Shown here in pieces: positions 13,401 through 28,400 of a stretch of 64,000 nt of DNA. The notes beneath the pieces were generated by a model. That model searched no databases. It was not told the DNA's origin and saw only the letters and a list, made by a program, of their open reading frames with translations. Source of the stretch: Apostichopus japonicus (lineage: Eukaryota > Echinodermata > Holothuroidea > Aspidochirotida > Stichopodidae). Both the position numbers and the translations under genes were made by a program. Within the stretch, counting starts at the first letter, position 1; every line of letters starts with the position of its first letter. The DNA is taken from the NCBI RefSeq assembly GCF_037975245.1, contig NC_092576.1, forward strand, positions 1,624,501 to 1,688,500, written 5' to 3'.

Positions 13401-16400
13401 AACGTACATACATTCTACAATCACTGCAGGCAATTCAAGAGAATAGGGGAGAAAAAACTGTATTCTTTTGGAAGCTTGTAAATCTTTGGCAAGTTAACCA
13501 ACAAGTAATTTTTCATAAATTGAATTAAATACTCTTTCAAAAAACCGTTTGGCGACCTCCAGCTGTGATCGACTAGGATCATTTGTGAAACACAAAGATA
13601 AACACACATAAACACACATAGTAAAACTGTGTTATTTTTTATTTCACAGGTTAATATTCTCTTGCTTTCATATGTTCTTGTACGTTTGTCTAAAACATGT
13701 GGAATATGTGTGAAAACCTGTGGACTCTGACAAATAGTACAATGTGTGTCACTAACCTGTGGAAATCCAACTCAAGAAAAAACCCCAGAAAAAACATGCA
13801 TCTTTGAACACACAAAATATTGCTTTTCTTTGGGCTAGTTCACACATTTTCAGGTAATGGATTTGCTTGCCACAGGTTGTCCCAGATGCCTGTATCAACC
13901 TGCATTCAAGAGTTTTCACACATTTTCCCTTGAAAAACCTGTGGCAAGGTGTGACAAGAGAGTGAAGACTTACAAATGTGTGTTGAACTCACAAATTTTT
14001 CACACAAGATCCCTAAGGTTTTTATGTCTACAGGTATTCTAATGTAACTGGTTTCATTCAGCTTATATCATTTGTAATGCAATCTATGTATGATATTAAG
14101 TGGCAACTAATTGTAATATCCCTACAGGTACTCCTGTTCAGCAAGGGGTACAATATTTCTGGCAACAAGCCAGGAGGGGAATTCCCTAACTTTGTTTTAT
14201 TGTTGGTACAAGGGAAAAACAGATATTTAAACAACAGTGCAGGTCCATTTCAGAGTGTGAAGTTTGATGCACCTTAGCTCTGTGCTTTATCAATGTCATA
14301 GGTAATCAAACTTCAGGTTGAAGCCCTTTAAAGATTTGAAGACTGTTATTTTATGGCTGCAAGAGTCAAAAAGAAACCCTCTGGGGTGGTGTAGGGTGGG
14401 GTGGGAGAGGGGTGTTAGTCTAGATAGCCTACCTAGGTCCAATTGTGAGGGATCTGTGACTGATGTGGAGAGACCTACTGTATCACGGACTGTTGGGGTC
14501 GTGACTCAAAAGTGGCTTAGACCTGGAAATATGTAACCTACTCACTCTGTAGATATGTGTGTACCTAGAAATTTACAAATACAAGAGTTTCACACAGCAG
14601 TCTCAAGGAAACGATATTCGCATTCATTCAAAATTTGAACGGTTTGAGCTACCATACCTTTGGTGCTGTAGTTTAAACATGTACCACAGGTTTTGTTTTT
14701 GTTTTTGGGGGGGGGGTGGGAGGATAATGGAATCAATCATCCATGAACCTTATCTTTCCTTGGGGAGTTTATATTGAAATAATTCCAAAGGATTAAGGGC
14801 TGCTGCAGTTTCACAAAGGGTGGGGGGGGGGGGCTCGTGGTTACTATCTTATATAATGCACCCAAACAGCGGTAGGATATGTTTTTTATTATATGTATAA
14901 AGTGAAAAAGGGCAAAAAAAAGGAGGTGATAATTCATTGAATTGGATGAAAAGAAACTTATTTGTGTTGCAAAAATAGGTTCAACCTTGGTATTAATGAG
15001 AATGCTTTTGACTTCAATGCCAGTATATATTTTGTACACGTATACCTAACTGTTCAGTGCATTTTTGTTACTGCATTTCAATGTTAATTGTCGCTGTACA
15101 TTCATGCGTGGCAATCGTTAAGTTAACAACAAAATGCCTGCATACTACTGGATTGGCCTTTTGTGACAAAAATAAACGTTTGGAATTTTCTTTTCTTATG
15201 ACTCTTGCCTAATACACACCATGATAATAGTGACTTTCAGTTTTGATAGAACACTATACTTTTGCAAGTGCGTCTGTCTGTCTGTATGTCTGTTGTTCTT
15301 TCTGTAGATGATGGTTACTTTCCCAATTCTCATTTTCAAAATATCGATTGATTTTGAGATTTAGTCGTAAGATTTTTGGGTGGGTGGAAGGGAGGGGAGG
15401 GGATGGATTTGTGAAAATTGTCAGCATAGTTTTATCAATGTCAAGGAATATTCATGTACAGTAGCGTGTGTCATAAGTGGTGGAGGCAGTAGCGTATTAT
15501 CAATGACAGATGTTTACTATATCCCCAAGGTTATTATTACAAAATGCTATGCCGATGGACCACGGAGCTTCGCAGATTAAATCATAAACTTTTAAAGAAC
15601 TGTCTTGCAAACCAGATACCATCATATGCAATGTAAATCGAAAAGACAAACGAACGCTGATCTAATCAAAGCCCAAAGTCTGTAAGAAAGATAGAGTGAC
15701 CTCCTTCACCATATTTAGAGCTGTGCTTTGATAACTTCAGTGGACATAGGGAATACACTTTGCTCATTCCGAATGTCTCACTTTTCACTTGTCTAGCTGG
15801 CTTACTAGTGGACGAAGGGGATACACTCTTCTCATTCCGAATGTCACATTCTAAGAAGTGACACAGAAAATGAAGGGAATCCACCCTTATGAAAATGCAA
15901 CTGACTATAAAACGATTATAAAAGAACAACTTGACAAGATCCCTTACTACACGAAGCCTTAAATTGCAAAATGTTTCCGAAAAAAGTGTGTCTGCAAAAA
16001 ACGATTTAAAAACAACTAATGATTGTGCTGTCCTAATGTCAGTTAGTAGTGCATTCCTGAGATCAGGTGCAAAGTAAGCAACATATCGTGCACTAAATGC
16101 GTTACTGGACCGAGCTGCCAGGCTCCAGGCCGGACCCCCACAGACTTCCTTATCTGTTCTTCTGTCGGGTATTCTTGGCAATCTGCACAAAGGCCCAGGA
16201 ATCGTCGGCGGACCGACCAGAGGGCTGAGGTAGTGCTCGGGAGCAGTGCCATTGATAATCTTGTATGCGACGGCTTGAGACTTCAATTCAATCCATTTTC
16301 TGGTTGATTTAGTCGGGCCACAGACTTTGTAAATATTTATGTTTGTTTCGTTTTCTCATGACTTGTTGACGAGAGCGAATTAAGAGGTGGGTAGGTTGTT

Positions 16401-19400
16401 TTTTTTGGAATCATTGAATCATTTCCAGTTACAGACAAAAGAGTAGCTCACTGTTTGTACAAATTAATTTAACTTTAACTTTAATTTAACTTTGCCTCGT
16501 CAGCTGGTTTCTACTCTGAAAGCCCTATTGTCATTTTCTTGGCAGTTTTCCAAAACATTAGACTTCATTTAATAATAACCCCCATGAAATGCTTTTCTTT
16601 CAGAAGCAGTAGAGCACTGGTTGCCTGGCAACTCTTTGACGTCATATACTAGGCATTTACATGTGGCAACAGTATTCCAATTAATTATCATGAAAATACT
16701 ATTTTCGTCCTGAATAGACGAAGTTGGATTGAATCCACATAGTGTATCGATATGTTTGGAGAAGTGCGACCTTATATGCAAGGTGCGCACGTCCATAGTT
16801 GCACGACAATCATTCAGTGAAGCCTCTGAGTCATCCAATGAACATTATAACCTGCCATTCGGTGCCCACGCCCCTTCCCCCTCCCCTCCCCCTTTTACAG
16901 ATGATCAGTTCGGGAGAAGGGGATCAGATTCAGAGTGGGAGGTTGATCAAATTTGGATCAAATTTGTGTACCTGATACTGAAAATTTGCTATAAAATAAT
17001 ACAGTATGTGGAATTGGCAGGCAACCCCCCCCCCCATCTCTCCCATGCAAGGTTTTGGTAATCTTGTTAGTACATGAACATGGCCATTGATGTGTGCGTT
17101 CTACCGCCATTGTAATGAAAGCAGTTCCAGTCTTTAGAAGCTATTTGAAAGTCTCATAGAGCTGCCTTTGGTAGGGTACACTATTGTAAGTCGGAACAAT
17201 GCCATGCAGAGACCAAAAATTGTACAATTTAAGCAAATTTGCTGTAACCGTAGAAAGCAGGAATATTTTTGAGTTCGGCTGTCCTTTTTTTTTCCTTTTG
17301 TTTTCTCAATCGTGATGACTATTTCTTAAAATAAGATATATTTACCAGGTAAGACATATCTTTATAGATATTTAACCCCAAAAATGAATGTTATTGAGTG
17401 AGTGAGACTAAGTAATGAATGAATTTGATTAAATGTTTTCAGCATTTCATAGGCTGAACTCTTTCCATTTTAGGTAGTGTGGATAAAACACATTGATATT
17501 ATTGATATGAAACAAAATGTAAAAGCAAGTTTCATTTATCAAACAGAGCTCCTTTCGTTCTATTAGGGACCGCAAATGTCCGGGACAGGACGGTGTAAAC
17601 TTTGCTCGGCTAATCTCAAGTAGCTCAGCCCTTCCTTGGCGTTCTATTCCATCCAAATAAGACTTGTATTCCACAAACTTACTAAGACTAAATATTCTTG
17701 CATGTCTGCTTTGAGAGTTACACCTCACTCATGTAAATCCAGACATTAACTATCTACGTTTTGTGTTCAAATATGGAGTGGCGATTACTTTCTCAGCCAA
17801 ATTTTGTTGTTGATTTGTCAATCGAAATATTTATGATATATGTCATGCAGCCTGCCACACTCTGCCCAACTGTTAACAACCCTACTTGTCGGGACCATCT
17901 TTGAAAATCGTGGGACAGTCAGACTGTGGGACAGTCAGACCGTGCGACAGTCAGACCGTGCGACAGTCAGACCGTGGGACAGTCAGACCGTGGGACAGTC
18001 AGATTTAGGGACAGTCAGACAGTGGGACAGTCAGACTGTGGGACAGTCAGACTGTGGGACAGTCATACTGTGGGACAGTCATACTGTGGGACAGTCAGAC
18101 CGTGGGACAGTCAGATTTAGGGACAGTGGGACAGTCAGACCGTGGGACAGTCAGACTGTGGGTCAGTCAGACCGTGGGACAGTCAGATTTAGGCACAGTC
18201 AGACCATGGGACAGTCAGACAGTGGGACATTGGGACAGTCAGACAGTGGGACATTGGGACAGTCAGACCGTGGGACAGTCAGACAGTGGGACAGTCAGAC
18301 AGTGCATGTGCTTAAGAGCATATTCTGGTGGCTGAAGTTTTTTGCTTAGCATCATTTCTGAATATTTGTGATATTTTGTAAAGCACCTGGCAACAACAGA
18401 ATGGATGATGTTATCACCGCAATTCAGTCAATCAAAATCACTTTTGATTTTCTTAGTATTTATAGATCATTGATCTGTGGGAGAAGAGATAAAATTCTAC
18501 AAAAGAGATACATTTTGATAAAAGTCTAAGAAAAGAGAAATTTTACTGACTCAGCAAACATTCCAAGTGTATCAGTTTCAAGGATAAATCAGCAAGAAAT
18601 TGATTATAGGATAAGTAATGTTTTGAAGAGCATTTTGCCCAGATGGCATGACAGACGACCCCCCCCCCCTCCCCCTAATGTGATTTAACAGTCAAAAATA
18701 GGTTACATTCAATCAACCATAAATTGACTTTGGGACAGGACATTGAGATGGGGTGCTTCAACTAGCAGTGTGGAATATGTTTCTCTTCAATGTAAGTTTC
18801 ATATTGCTGTAAGGCAAGTCGCCAAGGTTTTAAACACAAAGCAGTTGTGTTTTTTTGTTTATAAATACGTTATGGGAACCACAGTCGTTGATTTTGAAAC
18901 AAAAGAAACTGCTGCACAAACTGTGAATACAAATATATTTTGTTATTTATTTTTTAATAAATAATGTAAAATTTTTATTTCTGTGTTTTTCTCATTGTGC
19001 ATTTTTTTTGGGTTAAATTTTTATATGCATGTATACAAACTGCCATAGATTGTAACAGTCTGGTTTTTTTTTGGTTTTATTCTTTTCACTCGACGATCAG
19101 GAGGTAGACACCGCCCTACTGAAACTCTACGCCGCCTCGGATCCAAAGAAGCTGAACAATTTCCTGACAATTGAGAACCGATGTTCTCTGGCCGAGAGTC
19201 TGGAAGCTCTGGGTTCTCAGGGATGCTACCACGCTCAGGGCATCCTCTACAAACTACACAGAGACCATGAGAAGGCTATGAACATCTGGATGAGGTAAAT
19301 TATGGGAAATAGTAATAATAAGTCATATTTATATAGCGCATAATCAGCAAAGCTGCTCATAGCGCTTTACAAATGTAAGAACTAATAACAAATAGTAATA

Positions 19401-22400
19401 AAAACCCAAATATTAAATATATAGAACCAATAAGGCATAAAATGTAAAATCCTAAAGCAACAATATAAAAAACACCTGTACTAAACGATAATAAAAAAAG
19501 GCCTAAAGGCATATAGTCCAAAACAAATTCAGAAGTATGTAAATAGTAACAAACATGTGCAGAACCCCTCCCCCCCCAAAAAAAAAATGAACTTGTGACT
19601 GTTTAAAAATACTACTTCTAATAATAGTAATGCCATAAATAGAAATGAAGCGTACAGAATAACAGGTGTTTATATAAAGAGATAAGGATCCCGAACCAAA
19701 AGGCAATTTAGAGTCATCCAACTGTAACATTGTTGACGACTGTAAGGTGTCTGGCCACAAGAAACGCCATAACAGCATCTTGCATTAATTGATAGCCAGT
19801 CTTTTATCCAGCAGGTTTTTTTTTGCATAGCTAGACGTTTCTTGTTCTGAAAACCAGAGTACACATTCTCTTTTGTTATTCTTTACCTTTTCTGTCTTCT
19901 TCTGCCAGTAAGGCAGTTTGTATTTATCCAATTTAGATCTCTCTTCTTCTTTTTACTTTTACAAACTAAAGCAATGAAAGAGAATAGAGGCCTATTTTTA
20001 ATTCTTCTTGTGATCTGCCTCAATAACTAAACATGTTTTGCTAATATCAGCATAACATGTTTATTATTGAGGTGTGACTGCCGTCCGGTATTTAACAGCT
20101 GGCTAGTTTGGTTTTGCTTCGTCCATGGTGCGACGAGGTCAGCTTCAACTGTAGTATATTGTGAAAGAAAGAAAAATGGATGATCAATATTATCTATTTT
20201 TCAAATTTCCAAGTTTGATGTCCTCTTAATCTCTCTCCCTCCCAACTCTTCTTTTTTTTTTTTTTTTCTCCTCGCTAGTACCCAGTTCCACTCTATACTC
20301 TGGTGCGGTAGAAATTTGTAGAATGAGGACCGTTGTTGGTTACTCTGCAGTGACCAGATATAGGTTATAAAATTATTCTAGACACTGACTCTTAGACAAG
20401 AAAGTGTTGTAATGGTGTGGAGATATGTAACTGAGTCACAACATTTTATACAAAATCCAAACCATTTTAGTTTGGGGGACTTTAGGCAAAAACACGGTCG
20501 TGTTATAGATCTATATAACAGAAAAGGCACTTCAAAGATAGTTTGCTGAGCCCTTAGATTTTACCCAGGAAATATATCAAAGTCTCAAGTTGCAGTATGG
20601 GTACAACATCACAAGTTAGAGTACAAAGTTCTAAGCTCATGAAAGAGTATATATTTTGTAAGTAGTACTTTATATTACTGTGCAGTAAGAAGATAAGTAC
20701 AAATCCACCAGGTCAAGTATTCATGAACACAAGTATTAGTTCAAAAGTACAAGGTACACTTTTGTAGTAATACATTATATTACTGTGCAAAATGCCTCAA
20801 GTTAGAGTACAAGTACAAAGGTCATATACAAGTAAAGGTATGAGTACAATAGTACAAGGTTCTAAGCATATAGAGTACATATTTTGTACTAGTACATTTT
20901 ATTACTGTGCAAATCGCCTGAAGTAAGAATACAAGTACAAATCCACAAGTACAAGTACAGGTCACACTGCTAAATTACGAATACTTGTTTGGACTGGCTT
21001 CTAATAATGTAAGAATGCTGCAAAATTTGATATTTTTTGTTAATTCTGCATTCATTTTCTGGATTTGTTGTTTCATCTCTTCAGAATTCAAGACCAGGAA
21101 TTGGTGGACTCTTCATTTCCTGGACTAGATTTCATTGTTGAATTCCTGGCAAAGTAAGACATTTTAAATTGATTCAAAGATTTTTCTTCATTAAACTAAC
21201 ATTTACTGTAATCTTCTGAACAACTATCAAATTATGCTAAAACTATATTAGCAGGTGTAAGTGGTACTGTTGGGAGGGGGGGGGGGGGGGATATGAATAC
21301 TGCATGAATTGGTCATCTTAGAACAAATTATTTTCACACAAGTAGTAGCCAACTTACAATAAATGAAAACACTGCCCTCATTTCTAACAAGTTCACTAGT
21401 CCCATATCAGCCCAAGTAAAAACAGAATATTGTTGTCAACTTGGATAATAGTAAATTTAGATGAGACTGAAAGAAGAGACCACTTTCTTGCTTCACCTGT
21501 GTACCATTTCACTTTACGAATGCGTAATGCACTTTTTTTTGCACTTCGACCCGAAATGATGTTGGTCGTGAGAACATGGTTCTGCGTGAATTTTTAGTAC
21601 CATTTGTTAATATTGAAAACAATTGAAATTGTAGGGTATAACTGATCAAAAAAAAATTAACAGCATTTATGGTAAATTGATAAAATTTTAAACCCCACGT
21701 TTTTTGCCTCTCGTTGCCTCCTCCTTTAGTGGTATTATTAAAGGTCTTTATTCAAAAGGGGGAGTCGGTCCAAAATGACAAAAGTTTGATCTTGAGGGTG
21801 TTTTTCTTCTTTTTCTCTTTTTTTCTTTTCAATTTCAGTTTTGTATGTAATACTAAATTTTAAACTATGCAGTGCTCAGAGTTTGGGAAATTCCCATTCC
21901 TGTCTTTTTTTTTTGGTGATATTATGCTAGGGAAACTTGTGGGGACATTGCTGGTCATTAATATATAGTAGTTTTTTCTGTTGCAGCTTCTGTGTTCTCT
22001 ATAGAAAAAGTGTTATACAAGACATAGATGTTATCAAACTCTTCAAAAATAGAAAATCAGTGTCCATAGCCTAGTGGTTCGGGTGTCTGCATATAAAGCG
22101 GGAGGCCCGGGTTCGAATCCCGGTGGAGGCTGGAAGGTTTTACACTGTTCTTGATTTTCCAAATATATATATATATATATAATATACATTTGAAAATATA
22201 AAGCTGGAGTCTTTAGAAACTTGATTACCAATCTATAAAATTTTTATCTCCCCCCCTGGCGTTTTTCTTTTATACTGTTTCATAGGTACTTTTCTTTGAA
22301 AGTACCTTGTCGTGTGACTCTGCCAAAGATTAATTTTGTTGATACCATTCACAGATTTCTATATAGGCCTATACACAATGTGAAGTCATTCATCAAGTTT

Positions 22401-25400
22401 GTAACTTACAAAAAAAGAACTGCACAACTTTTAATCTATTTAGTTGATTGATTTTTTTTGCAATTTTGTTTCTCTCAGGTTGAGCGATCATGAATTGGTT
22501 TGGCGTTACGTCGAGTGGTGTTTACAGAAAGATCCCGAGTTAACCGTTAAGGTGAGCGCAAAAAAAAATAGGAGGGAAAAAAAAACTATTTAAAGAGAAG
22601 CAAATCCAATCATAATTGTTAAACCTGTTTTGTTAGTTTATGCATATTCATGAGCATTTCCATCGTGGGGCAATGTCGTGTCACAGCCTTATCGTAAAAG
22701 CCGATTACAAGTACAATTACAAAGTCCTTTGGTATTAGGATGTTGAGTTTAAGCTGATTGCAGATTGCATATATGGTGATTATCCCCAACTTTTGGAGGT
22801 ACTGGAATAACACAAAACCAGTACTGGACATAATACCCAACCCCACGAGGAGTTCTACTGGCCTTATTAGCCGGTGATCTATTCACCAAACCTTAACAAA
22901 CCTCTCCTGCATTATACAAATTTTGTTTTTTAAATATTGGTGGTTTGCTGTTTGTGTTACATTTTTCGGACGACCGAACCTGCTGTTCAGAAAACCAGAG
23001 AGTAACACCCGGTTGTCTGATGGGCGACAGGGATGAACATTTGCCCTCTCTCGTTTTAATGTCGGTAAACAAGAACCGAAAACTGTCGCCATGAAATATG
23101 TAAAAACCACCAACAAGGTGCCTCAGGGAATGGTGTCATTACACCTTAACAAAATGACAACAACCTGTGAATGACTTCTTGAACCAGGATATTTTCCAAA
23201 CAGGAAAAGAACCTTCTCGGTTTGTTAGCACTTTTGTGGTGGTATTCATCCCAAGTGTCTATCGTGAGGTATTTTAAAGGATCTTTCATGGCGGTTGGGT
23301 TTGCTACTCCTTTATTATAAGGGGTGTGTTGAATGTGGTCTGCAAGCGTTTTGCACCAAAGTTACCAATATTTACTCAAAAATTTCCTTTTAATTGATCA
23401 AAGTATCTGACACACACTCTGACGCAGTGACAAGCATAGGGACACTATGACATTCAACAGACTGGCTGCCCTATGACACAGTTGCGCTATGAAATACACT
23501 CTTGATAAACTGGCAGCCCTTGACCAACAGTGACTAGCATAGGGACACTATGACATACACTCTGACAAACTGGCAGTCCTCTAACACAGTGACTAGCATA
23601 GGGACATTATGACATTAAACAGACTGGCTGCCCTGTGACACAGTGGCGCTATGAAATACACTCTTGATATATTGGCAGCCCTAGACCAAACACAGTGACT
23701 AGCGTAGGGACACTATGACATACACTCTGACAAACTGGCAGTCCTCTAACACAGTGACTAGCATAGGGACATTATGACATTAAACAGACTGGCTGCCCTG
23801 TGACACAGTGGCGCTATGAAATACACTCTTGATATATTGGCAGCCCTAGACCAAACACAGTGACTAGCGTAGGGACACTATGACATACACTCTGACAAAC
23901 TGGTAGTCCTCTAATACAGTGACTAGCATAGGTACACTATGACATTTAACAGACTGGCTGCCCTGTGACACAGTTCCTCTATGAAATACACTCTTGAAAA
24001 ACTGGCAGCCCTAGACCAACACAGTGACTAGCATAGGGACACTATGACATACTCTCACAAACTGGCAGTCCTCTAACACAGTGACTTGCATAGGGACATT
24101 ATGACATTAAACAGACTGGCTGCCCTGTGACACTGGCTCTATGAAATACACTCTTGATAAACTGGCAGCACTAGATCAAACAGTGACTCGCGTAGGGACA
24201 CTATGGCATACACTCTGACAAACTGGTAGTCCTCTAATACAGTGACTAGCATAGGGACACTATGACATTAAACAGACTGGCTGCCCTGTGACACAGTGCC
24301 TCTATGAAATACACTCTTGAAAAACTGGCAGCCCTAGACCAACACAGTGACTAGCATAGGGACATTATGACATACACTCACAAACTGGTAGTCCTCTAAT
24401 ACAGCGACAAGCATAGGGACACTATGACATTAAACAGACTGGCTGCCCTGTGACACATTGCCTCTATGAAATACACTCCTGATAAAACTGGCAGCCCTAG
24501 ACCAAACACAGTGACTAGTGTAGGGCCAATATAACATATGCACTGGTAGACCCCCTCACACAGTAACAAGCATGGGGCCACTATTACATGAAACATGGCA
24601 GTGCTCTGATATTGTTCCACTATGACATTACACATTGACAAATTTGTAGTCCTCTGCCATAGAAACTACGAGAAAACACACTGACAAATTGGCAGTCCCC
24701 CAGCACATTGACAAGCATATGGCCACTATGACTTTATGTACTGACAAACTTGTAGCCCTCTGACATATTTCCTCTATACAATCCTCCCTCCCCATCCCCA
24801 GCCTGCAAGAAAAATGTAAAAATGTTGATATCTGCAGAATAGTTTTGATCATTTCACATTTTTTTGCTTTTGTTGTAAAATTCTGACAGATCTTCACAGA
24901 GAGACCCGAAGATGAACCCCCTACCGAGAGGATGCGCCCAGACACCATCATCGACTATCTCCATGCCTATCCCACTGCGGTCATCAGGTACCTGGAACAT
25001 CTCGTCTTTCAAAAGAAACTGGAGGTACGTTCTGATGCTTTAAGTTGAGGGTACTGATGTTAGATGTTCATGAATTTTTTGCAGATATTTATTTAAAAAA
25101 AAGAATTATTTTGTGCAAGATATGAAAGAGAAGATGGCTGACTGTACTCAACAATCCTGGTGGGTTTAATAGTCTCTAGTGTTTACTCTCTGTCAAGAAA
25201 TTAGTTTGGCATTTGTGTCTAAAAACAAACATGCTGGGAAATTGTCCATTAAGCTATAGGTTGCATCCAAAAACCCGCCGTTTGTACTGAACGGCAGGTT
25301 TTTCCAGTTGGTTAGCTGAGTGATCAGTCCCATCTTTTCGCACCTTAGTTGAGCTGCCTATTCGTCTATTGTGCAACTATTCACACAGCTAATAGTCAAA

Positions 25401-28400
25401 TCACTATCATATCAAGGCAGACATGGCAATGTGTGAACAAATCAATTCTTCCAAACACAACATTCTGTTTGCAGGAGAGATAAAGTTTCAGTAACTTGAG
25501 GTCAAAAGAGCTGAAAATGCAACCTATAGTTAATGGACTAATTCTCGTCATGAAAAAACAAAAAGAAAAGTACAGCAGGTCCAAAATGTTGCTCAGCTAG
25601 GATGGATCAGTAATACCACCTACATTTTTTCTGTTTGGGGCAGCAGTGTGTCATTTCGTGTGGACCTGTGAAGCATGATAGATTATGTCGCACACAGCCT
25701 GGCTACACTTGGCAATACAGCCTGAGTTTCATGGTGAACTAACAGTCTAATAGCAGCAAGATTATGTGTACAGTTACCTTGCCCTTTTCCTTTACTAGTG
25801 GAGTGTGGATACCCTCATCAGTGGGGGTCTACTTTTGATACCTTAGACAAAAAAAAATTTTTTTTTTCATGACTTCAAATATTGTGACTTATATTTCAAC
25901 TTATAAACCTTCTTTTTTTTTTGTATTAATCAATTTATAAATCAAGTAAACCTTTGCGAAGCTTTTTTATGTATTTGAATGTGAGACAGAGAGAAACGCA
26001 ATCGTCAAATCCATAGCTCACAAATTTTGACTAACAAAGACAAAGTCAAACCACAAAAGAAGAAGAATTGCCAGCTCAATCTCCCTATTTTAATTTTGTG
26101 GTGCCCAGTTTTATTATGACTTGTATTTTGTGTTAGGTTGTAACACAAGAGAGAGTGTTGTAGTCAAGTGGTTAAGGCAGTGGACTTGTGATCTAAGGTT
26201 TGCAGGTTCAAGTCCTAACCAGATCATTACGTTGGCAAGGTACTTTATCTCCATTGCCTATCTTCACCCAGGTGTATAAATGGGGACCTGTGAGATAAAC
26301 TGTCAGTTTGGGCGCTGTTTAGCTGCTGCCATGTGGAGGGATTGTCTCTATGTTTGACAGGTTATCATTGACCAGGTTAATATTGTGATGCGCCTTGAGC
26401 AGCGTTATCGGTGTGTAAGTCTGCGCTTTATGAATCTAAATATTATTATGATTATTATTAACTCTGTGTCACCCTTACGACCCAGATAGTAGACAGACAC
26501 AATGGGGCTCTCCAGTGTTGTGACAGAGAGCGCTGTAAGCTGTAAGTTGCGGACAAGGCCGGTACACTTTCGTGCCGAAGGGCTGGGTAATCGACTTGTT
26601 CATGGTTCCACTTACAGTGCAGTTTAGCCCTCTGAAATAACATGCTTTAAAAAGTTAGAAAAGCTGTCAGGTTTAGAGTGCTTACAAACAGGTAGCTTGG
26701 ACAATAAAACTTTGAAATATGTTTCATTAGAAAGATATTCTCCTTCAGTAATCACTAAAGAACATTTATAGGTGCTATTAGTGATCATCACATGGTATCC
26801 TTATCATCTGCAACATTGTTCATGTTTGCGGAAGCTAGGTGTGACCGATACAACAGCGTTGAATTTGGGCAAGGCTGGAGAGCCCTATTGGACACCGCTA
26901 AGATTTAATAGATCTAGGTTCTTCAGTAGCAAGTCATTGACCCTTTATTCCCACTACAAGATACCCCCCCCTCCACTCCCCATCCAAGGCTTGTCATACA
27001 CACACATAGTTGGATGCACCGTATTTCTTACAAAGATATATTTTATTTTAGTTAGAACCTAAAGCTTCTCTTCATTATCAACTTCATTTTCTTAATAGTC
27101 CAATACACAAAGGTTGTATTCCTTACTTATGGGATTTGAAAACCTTTCAATTTTTTTTGGTGTATCACAATTTTAACAATTTGTTGAGTTCGGTGAATTC
27201 CACTTAGCGGCAAACTTATGTTTTCGGTTACCTTACAAAGCTCTACAGTCTCTCACCGGTAGTTTTCGCTTTCCTGATACGCCATTCCTGATACGCCATT
27301 CCTGATACGCCATTCCTGATACGCCATTCCTGATATGCCATTCCTCATTTGCTTTCCTGATTTGCTTTTCTGATTTGCTCTCCTGAGCCGCCTACGGTTA
27401 CGTTGCATCTTGTTTCGTCTTCTTCTGATGAATTTATCATAAATTGAGTACTGACCAATAGGAGCCACTGCAGAAATGTTTGATTTCAACTGCAATGCCC
27501 TCCCTATTGGACTTTACCCACTATGTTAGACATGGTGTCATCGGTGGGATCTGTGTGCTGTAACCACTCAGTCGTGTGTGTCACCTGTGGGCTCTATGGA
27601 CTGATAGTAACCATGTTTTGGACGAAACTGCTATTTATTGCATTCTCTGTTGAAGATACGGACAAGAAAACTGTGAAAAAAAAAAACGTTTTAGATTTTG
27701 ATTGATTGATTGATTGATTTAGATCATGAAGATAGTCGACACCAGCATATTATCTTAAAGACAGTGAACAATGCATTTACCTTTCCAGCATGATGGTAAT
27801 GATGGTATGTACAGTAGTAAGTAATTTATGCAGGTGTGGTTAAGAGATTTAGACCCTATCATGTTTACCCCTTACAACACCGATAAGTTTTTTAATATCC
27901 TACCGTAATATTGCATTCTCATATTTAGGGAATGACTTATCCAGTATCTCATATCAATATATGATAAACAGAATATTAACTTTTGTTCAGACTGGACCGT
28001 ATAGTTTTTATATCCATATTGCACAAGAACCAAAACTTGATTAACCTCCAAATTTGTTGGATACAAAATGTATAAATAATTTTGCTGGATACTCAATCTT
28101 TCCCCGATATTATTAGGCCATGTGGTATTAACATTGCTTTAGACTAAACATGGTGGACACCAGAAACCGTGCTGTTGGACACAACATTTATTGAATGACC
28201 TTATATGTACTTTATTGTAGCTAAATGCCTTTCTGGCTCATTGCAGTAAGGTTACATGGCGATTTACTGGCCTACTGTATAGGACAGCTTATAACCCAAA
28301 TAGCACACTAACCCCACCACCATGTATAAAGGGTGTGACATGCACTTCCCCTACAACACTGTAGGTACATATAATGTGACAGAATACTTACGTTTCTTCC

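Noticed and set aside
17840-18349. 169-codon repetitive ORF as a gene
   Set aside because: It is produced by the 16-bp minisatellite, which is open in all forward frames. It lies inside a TGFBRAP1 intron without splice or homology support.
23405-24780. CRISPR-like array
   Set aside because: No constant repeat with variable spacers: the whole period is repeated, and the context is a eukaryotic intron.
25269-25303. Rho-independent-terminator-like hairpin followed by T-run
   Set aside because: Eukaryotic intron context; imperfect 14-bp stem expected by chance in repetitive AT-rich DNA.
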